A DNA stretch of 64,000 nucleotides from Sorex araneus (Eukaryota > Chordata > Mammalia > Eulipotyphla > Soricidae). The notes under the pieces were generated by a model that saw nothing but the letters and a program-made list of their open reading frames with translations, did no database searches and was not told the origin of the DNA. The translations under genes were made by a program, and so were the position numbers. The stretch is from assembly GCF_027595985.1 (NCBI RefSeq), contig NC_073302.1, positions 407,606,415 through 407,670,414 on the forward strand. Reading direction: 5' to 3'. This document shows positions 11,076 to 21,802 of the stretch, in pieces. Each line of letters opens with the position of its first letter. The stretch's first letter is position 1.

Positions 11076-12539
11076 AGTTAATAGCAGCGTTTACGATGAT
11101 GGAAGAGAGAGTGAAAATTTGGGCAAGACTAGTTAAGAGGCTCCTGTAATCAAGTACGACATAAAGTTGACTAGAATCCCAGATATATTTAGAGGTTAAC
11201 TTGAGAGGTCAATTTGAGAACATATGGTACTAAATGAAGCTAAGAAAAAATATCTGAAATACTTATAATTTATTAAACTTAAAAAAGTGCAACTATTTAA
11301 ACTTATTCCTGAGAAAACTATCTTTAGAGAACAGTACGATGTAAACCACTGAAAACTGATTGAAACAATATATAGTGACTTATAAAGGTTATTTTCATGT
11401 ATTAAATTTTAGCAAAATATAACATGTGAATACTTAAAAATTACAACATTCTAACACTATCTGCAGATACACATTCATCGAATGCCATTTATTAAACTGC
11501 CATTTATTAAATTGCCATTTGTTAAAAAATCTCTGAGAAACATGGTCAAAAATATCACCAAGTCCTTACAAAATAACTGTACATTATTTGTTATGAAGTC
11601 AACTAACAATGAGTATTTCCAGGACTTGATAAAAGTTCTCAAGAACCATTCCACATTATAGATATTTTTAAAGTAACTTAATGAGAAACCCTTGCTCAAC
11701 ACTAAAACCAGTAACAGACCTAGTATACAGACCACCAATTATAAGGGATCAGTATTTCTACTGTTATCACTAAATCACATTTTTTCTTAAATTTGAAATT
11801 AAATTTGGGACTTACTATCAGTCACAGTGTATCAATAGCAAATGGATTAAAAATTCAAATATCTCCAGCCCCCTACAACTTTCTTCCCTAGTCTTCCAAT
11901 GTCATCATTTTATAGCTGTAATTTCTTGCTTACAAATTTTAATAGAATATATAAATGGCATGTACAAAGCATTATACAATCATTCTGGAATTTAAAAAAT
12001 GACACAAGCACATCTTTAAAAAGCTATGCCCATTAGATAAAAATTATTTCTAAAATATAATTATGCTTTACAAAAATAAACATCATTAAAATCTGTTTTA
12101 TAAATATAACCTTAGAGGATGTTAAAAAACTTGTGATTATGTATTATGATCGCTTCATATAAAACACTGAAATACATATTCTTTCAAGTTTAAACTATTT
12201 CTCTTAAGAACTGGGCTATGACCAGTTATTTTGTTTTTATTTAGTTCAATTGGAAAAAAATTATAAAAGGACTATTTTCCTTCATATCACAAGTAACTAC
12301 AGCCCAAAAGTCAAACAACCCAGATTAATAAGGGTAATTTAATATTTACTGGTATAAAATTCTAGCCAACATTTGGTATTACATAAGTATAGATTATCTT
12401 ATTGTTCTATTAAAAGTATCTACTAAATAGTGGTGGATTGGTGTCTGAATACTAAATGTAATCAAATATTTTGAACTACTTTATAAAAATAAAATGAAAT
12501 TTTTAAGAAATTAAGGAAATAAAAAAGCATCTACCAGAT
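11076..12539. other. Unique, very AT-rich sequence downstream of THAP5
   Basis: No gene. A short imperfect tandem (GCCATTTATTAAACT-like, three copies) lies at about 11482-11525. Part could belong to a long THAP5 3' UTR, which cannot be decided here. Confidence 0.45.
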
Positions 12540-12708
12540 GGGTCAGGAGTGATAGTACAGCAGGTAGGGTGTTTCCTTGCATACAGCCACCCTGGGTACA
12601 TTCCCAGGCATCCCATGTGGTCCACCAAGCAACATCAGGTGTAATTCCTGAGTGCAGAGCCAGGAGTAATCCCTGAACATCCCTGGGTGTTCTCCAAAAA
12701 CAACAAGT
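12540..12708 (+). repeat. Type-A SINE
   Basis: GGTCAGGAGTGATAGTACAGC through CCCTGGGTGTTCTCCAAAAA. Confidence 0.8.
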
Positions 12709-12814
12709 ATTTTACTAGAAAGGGAAGGACTATCAAGAAAGTCTATGTTAGAGATCTAGTAAGAGCTCTGATTTCATTTATTAGAGGCTAAAGTTAAATA
12801 TTTAAAAAAATATA

Positions 12815-13290
12815 TTTTTTGAGTCACCTGGCAATGTTCAGGGTTTACTCCTGGATCTGTGCTCAGAGAATCACTCCTAGTAGGCTCAGAGGATCCTCTG
12901 GGGTGTCAGGGATCAAACCGGGATAGGCCCTATGCAAGGTAACCAACCTAATTGATATATGATCTCTCCAATCCCATCAAGTTCAATCTTGATAAGCAAC
13001 TTGACTAGATCATGTTAATGGTAGAACCAGGATTGACCCCTGAAAGTCAATTCAAAATGCAAGTATATTCATGTTTTCTAAATTATTTTTACTTAGTTAT
13101 ACTTACTCATTATATTTAAAATGTAACTGAAAAATTAAGAAACTTTCTTATAGTCTATGAAATCTACTTTTTCTCAGAAATGAGAATTTTTCTGGTTTTA
13201 GGGCCACACCAGGTGTGCAAGGCTTACTCTGAGTTCTGTGCTCATGGATCACCCCTGGTGGGTTTGCAGGATCTTATGTGGTAAATGAGC
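12815..13290 (-). repeat. Two diverged antisense SINEs
   Basis: One at about 12815-12978 is nearly complete. The second at about 13195-13285 keeps only the tail-proximal half. Confidence 0.65.
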
Positions 13291-13667
13291 AGTTTAAGAA
13301 TAGATGCTATATGTCATTTTAAGAATAGGATGCTACACATCAATATGTAAAAACACTTTTGTTTCACTAGGAGGTTTCAGAGATTCTCAAACTTTTTTGG
13401 CCTTCTGTTCCCTTTGCAAAAAAAAAAAAAAAAAAACAAAAACCTACTCAGTGACCCCTGGAATTCCACTCTAAGCAACACACAGAACTCTTCCTAAGCA
13501 ACAAAGCAGCCATCAATTGCACCTGAGACTCCCACTGCCCCCAGTGCCCAGTGAAGACGGTACTGCCTACTTTGGGAAACATGCATTATGCTGTGAACAG
13601 CTAACTTTATGTATAATTTGGTTTAGTTGTAAAAAGTTCCTACTCAAACCATAACTTTAACATTTAT
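13291..13667 (-). other. THAP5: THAP5 3' UTR, proximal part (probable)
   Basis: Unique sequence directly after the THAP5 stop. It contains an A-run at about 13420-13440 that could be a remnant retroelement tail. Confidence 0.45.
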
Positions 13668-14573
13668 TTACAATATAGTAACTTCATATGTTGAGAAATG
13701 GTTTTCTATAATGTTGACATTTTCTTCAGATAGTCGATTTTCCTGTTTTAGCTGCCTTATTAGAGCTTCTAAAGATTTTAATCTTCCTAGAGTTTGCTGC
13801 TCTTGGAGCTCAAGAAGATTTATCTTTGAATGCAGTTTAGAAAGTTTCTGCCAAAGATGCTCCTTATTTATGTCTTTTCTGCAATAAGAATGTTCAATTT
13901 GTAAAACTTCTGTCTTGTAGTCTATGTCCTCACATGCGGAGTCTTCACTGTCTGTGTCTTCCATTTCCATAGTTTCTTTTGGGGAAGGCACAACAGAGTT
14001 AATTGTTGGTTCTGAATTTTCTGTGGGTATAAAAATCACAATGAAAGAGTCTTTATTCGTATTTAACTCTTCAACAGTTTGAGTAATTGTGCTGATTAAG
14101 AATGGATTATCCTGTGCTGACTTAATTTCCATGAAACTATTTGTAAAATTTGAATTAGAAAGATGATTAGTAGTTATTTCAACAACTTCTTGAGTTTCCA
14201 GTGGCTGTTGAATATCTTCTAAATTTGAAGTTGTCAAAGTAATAGTCGTAGAATTTAGATTCTCAAAAGATGTGTGAAAACTATCTTTACCAATGTCTTG
14301 CTTATTTGATGTTTCCATGACAGAATCTGGCTTTCTGGTATCTTGTTCAACTAGAGTTAATAGATTATTTTGTATACTTCCTGATTTTTGAGGTGGTGGC
14401 TTCACCAAAAAAGATGCATCATTTAATTTTGCAGCTTCAGGAGGAATACCTGTGTTACCTGTTTTTTTCTTTGGCTCATCTGATGCAAAGGATTCCTCAG
14501 ACTTGGCTCTTAGGCATATTTCTTTCTCATTTTCCAACTTTTCCCTTGGAGATCTTCCTGAAGGGTCTTTCTC
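13668..14573 (-). CDS. THAP5: THAP5 coding exon 3 (C-terminal region and stop)
   Basis: The exon has 302 codons including a TAA stop and follows the acceptor TTTCTAG. It encodes a low-complexity acidic and Ser/Thr-rich middle, the EHSY motif and the C-terminal heptad-rich segment. The first coding residues are EKDPSGRSPREK. An internal TTG at 14537 can look like a start in a frame scan but is not one. An AATAAA overlaps the stop region on the minus strand. It is too close to the stop to be the main polyadenylation signal. Confidence 0.96.
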   Translation of the reverse strand, partial: EKDPSGRSPREKLENEKEICLRAKSEESFASDEPKKKTGNTGIPPEAAKLNDASFLVKPPPQKSGSIQNNLLTLVEQDTRKPDSVMETSNKQDIGKDSFHTSFENLNSTTITLTTSNLEDIQQPLETQEVVEITTNHLSNSNFTNSFMEIKSAQDNPFLISTITQTVEELNTNKDSFIVIFIPTENSEPTINSVVPSPKETMEMEDTDSEDSACEDIDYKTEVLQIEHSYCRKDINKEHLWQKLSKLHSKINLLELQEQQTLGRLKSLEALIRQLKQENRLSEENVNIIENHFSTYEVTIL

Positions 14574-17500
14574 CTAGAAAATATTAGTTTTAAATTCTAA
14601 AAAAGATGTTCATACAAGGGATGGAAATACTATACAGAGGGTAAGACTATGCCTGATTCCAGTTTGACTACCAGCACTGCATATAGTTCCCTAAGTACTG
14701 CTAAGACTGATTCCTGAGCACAACATTAGGAGTAAGCCCCAAACACTGGTGGGTGTGGTTCCCTCCCCCCAACACACACACAAAAAAGAAAATATCTCAC
14801 TAGACCTATTATGAGTTATTGCTCATTGTATACATTTTTAAAGAAATATACTGGTAAAACAAATTTTAAAATAAACGTTCTATGCTTTTTACAAATATTT
14901 TCTTTTGAGGGGGTTGAGGAAGTCTGGGTGCCCTAAAGGGAACTGTGCAAGGGCCAGAGGATGCAATGATGCTCAGGCCCTGAAATGCAGGGGATGGTTA
15001 CTAGGGCCTTCCTGAGTCTACAGGACAACATCCAGCAATGCTTGGGGATCATGTGGTATCAGGAATGGAACTGTGGTCAGGCACATGTTAGGCATGCTCC
15101 CTAACTGCTGTACTATCTCTTGACTCCTGATGCATCTTTTCGAAAAGGCATTAAGTATACTCAATATGTAACATTTGAATGTTACATATTCAATATGTAA
15201 CAATATGAAACATTTCAGATAAAAAGACCAATAAAATATTATAAAATTAATTAAATAAAGCAACAATTTAGATATGCTATCATTTTCTTTTTTTAAGACA
15301 TGCTTTTTCAATACCTGGCATTTTATATGGTCCCTTGAGCACCACCAAGAGTGGTTACTCAGTGCAGAGTCAGATGTATTCCCAAAACAAAAAGATATCC
15401 TTACAACAGTTAAAAAAAATTTTTATTACATTTTAGTAAATAAAAATTGTTTTTTCTTTTTCTCAGTTTTTTTCCCCATGTATCTTCCCCTTCACTCCCA
15501 ACACCTGATGACCTATCTACCACCCTACTCAACATTATGGCCCTCTCCCCGCTGCTCCCTTCTTCCAATACCTGGTTGTCCTCAGGCAAAGAAAATATTG
15601 TTGGAACTGCAGTTTGTTTCAGATATCGAATACCCCATCTAATATCAAGAGAATCAGGAGTGAAATGGTCACTGCAAAGGAACTGGTATTTACTCGGAAC
15701 CCAGGAATCACGTTTCATATTCCTTAACCATTTTTTAAGTCTTTCTTTGTCATGGAGAGGAAACCTACAAAAAAAAAAAATTTTCCTGTATGTTAACAAT
15801 TTTGTCACATTTCAGGTCTACACACATGCAATTTACCTTTCAAGTGCACAACCTGGCCCAGCCCAAGCATTATTGTATCGCCTTGCCCAGGAATTGAACC
15901 ATCAGGCATACAGGTCTGATATCTGTATATCCTGGAGTGGTCCCTCGGGTCCTCAGCACCAAACTTAGGTCACCCTTCTCCTTAAATAATAGGAATGCAG
16001 GAATCTGGGTATGTAGATCAGTGGCAAGAGCACACACTTTACATGCTTGAGACCTAGAGTTCAATCCATCCCTGCACTGTCACAAGTGTGCAACCTTCTA
16101 CACATTATAACCGATTACATGTGCGTGTTGCCACCAGGTATGCAACCTCAGGACATGGAACAGCAAGAAGAGAAGGGGTGGTGGTGGTAAAGAATCAATT
16201 ACCAACAAAAGTAAATTAAAGAATGTTTTAGCCTGGTGTTAGGCGATCCCCAAGCCACGGTGCCACAAAGTTGGGCAATATGGGACAAAATGAAATTCAA
16301 TATGATCCTTTGCTGCAGATCTGCTCAGAAGCCGACGCATTCACATATCAGCACCTGCAACTAATTGCACAGAGACTGGATATCCCAACAGACGGCCCCA
16401 AACATCCCTTTGCGTTTTGTGGATGGCCTTCAAGGCAGCCAATCCAGTAAATCTTGTCATGGAGTTTGAATCTGAAGATTGACAACCACCCATTAGTTAC
16501 AACAGGTGACAGAAACAGCTGAGTCATTCATTAGCTAGGAACAGAGCTCTTCATCTCAAGTAAAAGCGCTTTACAAAAATCACACGAGAAAATGAGACGT
16601 AAAGGTAACCAGTGAATCAGTTGTTACAAACAAAAGGAAAAAAGGGTAACATAAAAGTTGTTAAAAACAAGAGAAAAAAGGGGGTAGCATACTCTAAATG
16701 AGCTGATTCTCACATGTATGAAGTGCCGTAATGCTCCCTCGACTAGGAATTAGTGGATGCGCACAGCTCCCTTTAGACAAGCAACCTCAGTGCCCTGATG
16801 TTTCTTTTTTGAAATACAACTTTTTGTGTGTGTCCGTGTGTGGGGGGAGAGGGGTTCCTGTGTGTGTGTATGTGTGTGTGTGTGTGTGTGTGTGAGTGTG
16901 TGTGTGAGTGAGTGAGCGAGCACCGTAGGGGGCTCCAGGGGAGTTGTTGGGCGACACTGGGCGGTGCTTAGGGCTTACTCCTCGCTCTGCTCAGTGTCCA
17001 GGACTTATTTCTGGCGGGGCTCGGAGGTCCCATGTGGCGCTGGGGACCACACGCGGGTCGTCAGCATCTCTCGGGTTCGGAGTTTTATTGCAGACCATTC
17101 CATTCGGGAAGGGAGAGCCAGGGCAGTTATCGCCCAGCCCCGCTCTCCTGCCCTCCGGAGTCAAACATCCCCGACCCCCCTCCCCCGCCCCGCAACCCTC
17201 GGCCTCGCCAGGGGTCCCCAGGATTCCGTGGCACTGGAAGAAGCACCCGCACTTGTCCCGCGCACCCGCAGCCGGGGCCGGTGGGCTGCGAGTTCCGGCT
17301 CCACCTCGCCAGCCCGACTGTCCCCCAGACTCAACGGGAGGTGCGGAGCGCGGGCTGAGAAGGCGGGGTCCGGCCTGGGCTCCCCGACACCGCGGACTAC
17401 GGAGAGGGGGGCGGGCATCGCTCCCTGAAACAGGGGTAAGTGGAGTTAAGTGCTTTGGTGGCGGTGGTGATGGTGGTGGTGGTTGGGGGGTCCGAGAACC

Positions 17501-17935
17501 ACCGAAAAGGGGACGGAGTTCGGCGATCCAGGACAGCGACACGGGAGGACCTGTCGGCAATGCCGAAAGAACCCCAAAACCCACAAAAAGTTGAGGGGGG
17601 CGGAAAGCACAGCACGCGAACCCTCGGCGTATTAGCTGGCTTCACGCGCCTGCGAGCACACTCTGACACCGATGTCACCGACAGTCCCACAGGTGGCCTG
17701 ACGCGAGCCTTCAACGCCCTCCTCCCGCCCGGTCCGCGCACTCGTCCGGGGAACGGAGCGCCGAACCTGACAGCGCGGACCGGGACACAGCCCGCAGCCC
17801 CCGCCCGTCACACGCCCACAAGGACCGACGCGCTCTTTCTGAAGTGACAACTCACGGGTAAAAACTCAGCTTCCGGTCGGTATTGTTCCGTCCTCGACGG
17901 TTCTTGCAACTCACCGCCGCGCAATAGCGGGGCAT
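13668..17935 (-). CDS. THAP5: THAP5, THAP domain-containing protein 5 (3 coding exons, spliced span)
   Basis: Zinc-dependent THAP-domain DNA-binding protein, acting in the nucleus. In human it is described as a transcriptional repressor linked to cell-cycle control and apoptosis. Coding exons on the minus strand are 17935-17856, 15764-15572 and 14573-13668. They splice at GT/AG sites into 392 codons (human is about 395). The C2CH zinc ligands are visible as C5, C10, C57 and H60, and the domain closes with the AVPT motif at about 79-82. A glutamate/histidine/serine/tyrosine motif (EHSY, 318-321) fits the HCF-1-binding motif [DE]HxY. Residues about 331-383 are leucine-rich and heptad-like, a likely coiled coil. 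The ATG was chosen because it opens the canonical MPRYC start and has G at -3. No stop or frameshift interrupts the exons. It is head-to-head with DNAJB9 and probably shares its CpG-island promoter. Identification is by recall of the human protein; confidence is high. Confidence 0.96.
14574..15571 (-). other. THAP5 intron 2
   Basis: The intron carries a sense SINE (14612-14785), an antisense SINE remnant (about 15010-15127) and a sense fragment (15308-15392). It also has a short inverted AATATGTAACATTTGAATGTTACATATT palindrome-like stretch near 15165-15193. Confidence 0.7.
15572..15764 (-). CDS. THAP5: THAP5 coding exon 2 (rest of the THAP domain)
   Basis: This 193-base exon starts with the last base of the split proline codon after a poly-T tract and TAG acceptor. 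It encodes 64 residues from FPLHDKERL to PEDNQ and ends CAG|GTATTG in phase 0. It supplies the last two zinc ligands (C57-x2-H60) and the AVPT motif that ends the THAP fold. Confidence 0.96.
15765..17855 (-). other. THAP5 intron 1
   Basis: Tract content: tRNA-like SINE remnants at about 15870-15960 and 15998-16075 (GTAGATCAGTGGCAAGAGC), unique sequence at 16160-16800, a (GT)n-rich tract at 16820-16915 and an antisense SINE at 16945-17060. The CpG island takes up the rest. Confidence 0.7.
17856..17935 (-). CDS. THAP5: THAP5 coding exon 1
   Basis: Eighty coding bases hold the start codon and 26 codons plus two bases of a split proline codon. The exon carries the first two zinc ligands (C5, C10). 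The donor reads CC|GTGAGT on the minus strand. The 5' UTR continues towards the promoter; its start cannot be fixed from sequence. Confidence 0.95.
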
Positions 17936-18300
17936 AGCTCAGGGGCGGGCCCGGGAGACCCGCTTGAAGGGGGCGCGGGCCGAGCTCCCGCCGGCCCGAG
18001 CGCTCCGCGCCTGCGCCAACGAAGACCGCGGGGCGGGGAAAAGACGCCTCCACCTTCCACTCACTTCCGCCCTCTTCCACTCACTTCCGCCCCTGCGGCC
18101 CGGCCTACCTCCTCTGCCGAGGCTGGCAGCCGGAAGTGACGCCGGGGCGGAGAGGCAACAACAGTTTTCCACGTGCGCGTAGCGCGCCAGGATCACGTGG
18201 GGGAGACGAGCGCCAATCGGGGAGCGTTTCGTGTAGGTCTCCTTTAGAGGTGGCCGCGCCAGCCACAGCCTGCGGCCAGTAGAGCGCGGGCTGAGGGGGC
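17936..18300. promoter_or_regulatory. Bidirectional THAP5/DNAJB9 promoter
   Basis: The head-to-head spacing, the CpG island and the lack of a TATA box fit a housekeeping bidirectional promoter. ETS-type sites occur in both orientations (tandem CACTTCCG at 18054-18093 and CCGGAAGTG at 18130-18138). A TGACG half-CRE follows directly at 18137-18141. Two CACGTG E-boxes lie at 18170-18175 and 18194-18199, and a CCAAT box at 18213-18217. ACGT-core sites are candidates for XBP1/ATF6 or USF-type factors. No exact CCAAT-N9-CCACG element was found in this interval. Confidence 0.75.
18054..18093. repeat. Tandem 20-bp duplication carrying two ETS-type sites
   Basis: Two adjacent near-identical 20-base units (CTTCCACTCACTTCCGCCCT, the second ending CCC) each contain CACTTCCG, the reverse of the ETS/GABP core CGGAAGTG. 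The duplication doubles a promoter site between the two genes. Confidence 0.8.
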
Positions 18301-18371
18301 CGAGGGAGCGGGGCGGCGGCGGCGGCGGCGGGAGCAGGTCGGCTGCGCGCGCGGGCGGTGGACTGGAGGCG
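18240..18371 (+). other. DNAJB9: DNAJB9 exon 1, non-coding (predicted)
   Basis: A 5' UTR exon is expected because the coding start lies in an exon with its own acceptor. The best donor is GGCG|GTGAGG with GT at 18372, just after a GGC-rich tract typical of such leaders. The start is a guess placed downstream of the CCAAT box. RNA evidence is needed to fix both ends. Confidence 0.45.
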
Positions 18372-19269
18372 GTGAGGTGCGTGGCGGGCCCAAGGCCGGG
18401 GGAGAGGGACCGGTGCCTGAGCGGCTTCTCCGGGGCGCCGCCGCCCTGTGGAGAAGCCGTAGCTGCGGGCGGGCGCCGCGCAGGGCTGGGTGTTGGGAGC
18501 GTCCATCTCGGCCGCTCTTTGTGGCCTCGGCGTCCGACGCGGCGGTCCCCCTCCACAGAGGCGCGCCCGGCCGGGGACTTGTTTAGTAAGGGCCGGAGGA
18601 CAGGCCGTGGCCGAGTGCCCGAAGCCTGTGTCGCGGGGGCCGTGGCGCCGACGTCCTCGGGCGTGGGACAACGCCTCTCGTCCGTTGGCGTCGGGGCGTA
18701 GACGGGGGGGGGGGGGGTGCTGAGGGGCTGGCCTGTCCCCCAGGGCGCGTCGAGCGCGGGGACGGAGCCGCGGAGGGACGTTGAAGCCGGCCATCAGCCC
18801 GTCCAGCCGGACACTGGCCTCGGGAAGCCCCGGTGACCCCCCGGGGCGCGGGTATGTGCGACTCTGGAAACTCTCGGGGAAGCCGGGCTCCGCCACCTGC
18901 TAATTGCGCCCCAAGAGGCTGCGGGTGATGCTGCGGGCCGTTGCCACAAACCCGCGCGTCTTTCGTCAGCCCCGGGAGGTCCCCCGCGGTCGTTGGCGCT
19001 CTCTGGGGTGCGGGGGGCCGCCCGCGGCCGGACCCGGGAAGCCGGTCCCGGGCAGAGCGCTGAGTCGCGCAGAGACGGCGGCCGCCGCCCAGGAGGGTTG
19101 TGGTCACTTACTTGGCTCGAGCGCCGCCGGGGGAAGTTGGGTTTTCCTCTCCTGCCTGCCGAAACTCTGGATTCGGATCCCGAATCTTGGACCACCTCCG
19201 CCCCACGCCTTTCAAGCCGAGGTGGAGAGGGAAATCGGGGCATGTTTGAGGGGCGGGCGTGTCTTAGAG

Positions 19270-19887
19270 TCTAGAAATGTCACCTTGTTAATGAAATGTC
19301 TTGTCCGGATTACTAGGATCATCGCAGGTCCCAGTTTGCAGCCCTGGGTGGTGTCCCCCAGGTTGCAAAGCAACTAGAGTTAAAAAGGCGTGGAGACTTT
19401 AAGGGCTCTTAACCTGGGTGACTTTCCTTATCTGTGAAGTGCAAAAAAATTTTTTTTGTCTCCCTTCAAGTATGAATTCCTGAACGTTAATATCCTTGAA
19501 AATAATTGGAATTTTCTCTGTTTTATAATAATGGTCGCATATAAGCTTTTCTTATCAGTCGGTGTAGATCGGGCACTGAATGTGTTTGTGTCTACTCTGT
19601 AGATAAGGGAAAAGTGTTGATGGAAAGGCAAAAGCCCAGAAGGATTTTTCACAGACTGAATTTAATTATACCAGCTCTCAAAGTTCTGAGCAATTTAAGA
19701 CCAACCCCAATTAGGGGTGAGATGTGTATATGTGATGAAATAACGTGGAAACAATGACGAGAACCTTACCTTTTTGCTGTTACTGATAAGTATATCTTAT
19801 ATTCTTAAGTTTGGGTTTCTTTTAAGACAACATGTCAAGATTAGCTACATGGGTAAATATTGTCTCTCTCCTTTTTTTTTTTTTTAG
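19270..19887 (+). other. 3' part of DNAJB9 intron 1
   Basis: AT-rich unique sequence after the CpG island, ending in the T-tract acceptor of exon 2. I see no repeat or conserved motif. Confidence 0.6.
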
Positions 19888-20113
19888 GACATTAGGATGG
19901 CTACTCCCCAGTCAGTTTTTATCTTCGCGATCTGCATTTTAATGATAACAGAATTAATTTTGGCCTCAAAAAGTTACTATGATATCTTAGGTGTGCCAAA
20001 ATCAGCATCAGAGCGTCAAATTAAGAAGGCCTTTCATAAATTGGCTATGAAGTACCATCCTGACAAAAATAAGAGCCCTGATGCTGAAGCAAAATTCAGA
20101 GAGATTGCAGAAG
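19888..20113 (+). CDS. DNAJB9: DNAJB9 exon 2 (9-base 5' UTR, signal segment, most of the J domain)
   Basis: The acceptor is a long T-tract ending TTTTTAG at 19887. The exon has nine untranslated bases, the ATG at 19897 and 217 coding bases ending GAAG|GTGAGT. The split alanine codon is completed in exon 3. Reading through the donor gives a short aberrant tail that stops in the intron. Confidence 0.95.
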
Positions 20114-21006
20114 GTGAGTCAATGATTATATCTGAGGTCTCCTGGGTTTTAGCTAAGTGTAAGGAGAATGATACCTATGAAGTGTGTATTTGAAGATTTT
20201 GTGGTGACTGGAGGAGGAGTGGATCTGTATTTAAATATAGTGAGACTTTTTTTTCTGAGAGTCTTAGCTTACATGCTTTGATTTCTCAATGGATGGATGC
20301 ATGCATGCTAGTATATATTTTCTTAGCATATAGATCTAAAAAAGTTGAAAATCTATTGTTTTTATTCTCTCATTTATAAAATCACTTATCATTTAAAAGT
20401 CAAATGGAATTTTAGGCAATACCAAAACTTTGAGGTAACTTAAAAAGCAAACTTACATATACTTAGAAATGTTTTTCTAAGTATAAAGATTAAATACAAA
20501 AATCACTGTATCACTGTCATCCCATTGCTTATCAATTTGCTCCAGTGGGCACCAATAACGTCTCCATTGTGAGACTTGTTACTGTTTTTGGCATATCAAA
20601 TACGCACGGGTAGCCTGCCAGATGTTAAGTATAAATATTAAAATAGAATATAAAATCACTGAGTTTTATCTGTCTCATTTGATCTACACTCTTAAAGCTA
20701 CAATTGTTTTTAAGGAAAAGTATGAAACATATTTTGACTTAAGATTTAAATGCTAATGCAGATTTTGCCTCCTGAGCATTCATTAATTAATGGTGGGTAG
20801 AAATAACTTTATAGAGTTGGCATTAAATATTAACCTTGGGGCTGGAGAGATAGCACAACGGGTAGGGCGTTTGCCTTGCACGCGGCCAACCCGGGTTCAA
20901 ATCCCAGCATCCCATATGGTCCCCTGAGCACGGCCAAGGGTAATTCCTGAGTGCAAAGCCAGGAGTAACCCCTGTGCATCGCCAGGTGTGACCCAAAAAG
21001 CAAAAA

Positions 21007-21041
<35 letters not shown>

Positions 21042-21802
21042 ATATTAACCTTAACTTAAGGAAGTGGAAAATTCTATAAGGAATAATTTTCTAATTATCA
21101 CCCATTTTGTATTGATACAGCATTCAAATATAGCAGATATTTTTTGGGCATTTACTAGGGTCAGGGATTGGGTTAACTGGTAGTAATATGGAGAGAACAA
21201 GACAAAGCCTTTTGTAATTTCCATTTTAACTATTCTTCTGTTTGTATTGTTTTAGTTTTACCCGTAGAGAGTTGAATTCTCTTCTTTGAAAAAGTTTATA
21301 TATAAGCTTCATTGTTTTGGTTATTAAAGTACTTTTATTTTTTATTTCAGCTTATGAAACACTCTCCGATGCCAGTAGTCGAAAGGAATATGATACACTT
21401 GGACATAGTACTTTTACTAATGGCCGAGGACAAAGAGGTAGTGGAAGTTCTTTTGAGCAGTCATTTAACTTCAATTTTGATGACTTATTTAAAGACTTTG
21501 ATATTTTTGGACAAAACCAAAACACTCGTTCCAAGAAGAATTTTGAAAATCACTTCCAGACACACCAGGATGGTTCCAATAGACAAAGGCATCATTTTCA
21601 GGACTTTTCTTTTGGAGGCGGACTGTTTGATGATATGTTTGAAGATATGGAGAAAATGTTTTCTTTTAATGGCTTTGACAACGCCAATCGGCACACAGTA
21701 CAGACTGAAAATAGATTCCATGGATCTAGCAAGCACTGTAGGACTGTCACTCAAAGAATAGGAAATATGGTTACTACATACACTGAATGTTCAGGACAGT
21801 AG
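19897..21802 (+). CDS. DNAJB9: DNAJB9 / ERdj4, ER-resident J-domain co-chaperone (2 coding exons, spliced span)
   Basis: Co-chaperone of the ER Hsp70 BiP (HSPA5). It is induced by the IRE1-XBP1 branch of the unfolded protein response, aids ER-associated degradation and restrains IRE1. Coding exons 19897-20113 and 21351-21802 join through GT/AG sites into 222 codons (human 223). Residues 1-23 form a hydrophobic signal or anchor segment. The J domain covers about 26-90 with HPD at 54-56. A Gly/Phe-rich, aromatic region ([18 protein letters not shown]) follows, and the conserved C-terminus ends in CSGQ. The ATG has A at -3 and G at +4. The one-residue shortening lies in the QDG/RQ linker relative to the human protein as I recall it. 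No disruption is seen. Identification is high confidence. Confidence 0.97.
20508..20624 (-). repeat. Type-B SINE, 5'-truncated (RTE tail only)
   Basis: Antisense tail (CACTGTATCACTGTCATCCC, then CCAATAACGTCTCCATTG). Flanked by imperfect TAAGTATAAAGATTAAATA / TAAGTATAAATATTAAAATA. Confidence 0.8.
20838..21040 (+). repeat. Type-A SINE, young, in DNAJB9 intron 2
   Basis: Complete head, body and (AAAT)n tail. AATATTAACCTT is duplicated exactly at 20826-20837 and 21041-21052. Confidence 0.95.
21351..21802 (+). CDS. DNAJB9: DNAJB9 exon 3 (end of J domain, C-terminal region, stop)
   Basis: The acceptor TTTATTTCAG is followed by CTTATGAAAC, which continues the J domain (AYETLSDAS). The frame runs to TAG at 21800-21802. 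The overlapping open frame in +1 is a shadow. Confidence 0.96.

Larger units (their letters stand above)
17000..19260. promoter_or_regulatory. CpG island spanning the THAP5/DNAJB9 start sites
   Basis: The stretch is strongly GC- and CpG-rich against an AT-rich background and covers THAP5 exon 1, the intergenic gap and DNAJB9 exon 1. It includes GGC repeats near 18312-18332 and a G-run near 18705. Long open frames on both strands here are a by-product of GC content. Edges were judged by eye. Confidence 0.85.
20114..21350 (+). other. DNAJB9: DNAJB9 intron 2
   Basis: GT/AG intron between the two coding exons. It holds a type-B SINE fragment and a young type-A SINE; the rest is unique AT-rich sequence. 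Confidence 0.9.

Noticed and set aside
1-13000. PNPLA8 exons downstream of THAP5
   Set aside because: PNPLA8 follows THAP5 in human, but no patatin-like motif or exon was found here. The gene probably lies beyond the window.
14537-14537. Internal start of THAP5 at this point
   Set aside because: The codon is TTG. The reading frame continues upstream to a good splice acceptor and joins the THAP-domain exon.
18169-18217. ERSE in the native DNAJB9 promoter built from CCACGTG and CCAAT
   Set aside because: The order, orientation and spacing do not match CCAAT-N9-CCACG or the ATTGG-N-CCACG variant. Only ACGT-core sites remain.
16944-19243. Many long open frames on both strands (up to 263 codons)
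   Set aside because: They lie in the CpG island, where stop codons are rare, have Pro/Arg/Gly-rich random composition, and overlap each other and known exons.
19897-20193. 98-codon DNAJB9 product ending in the intron
   Set aside because: It arises from reading through a clear GTGAGT donor. The conserved J-domain continuation is in exon 3.
20838-20910. tRNA-like heads of SINEs as true tRNA genes
   Set aside because: They have A- and B-box-like motifs but continue into SINE bodies, are dispersed with target duplications and do not fold as intact tRNAs by eye.
21312-21761. 149-codon frame overlapping DNAJB9 exon 3
   Set aside because: It is in another frame of a conserved exon and starts in intron sequence.
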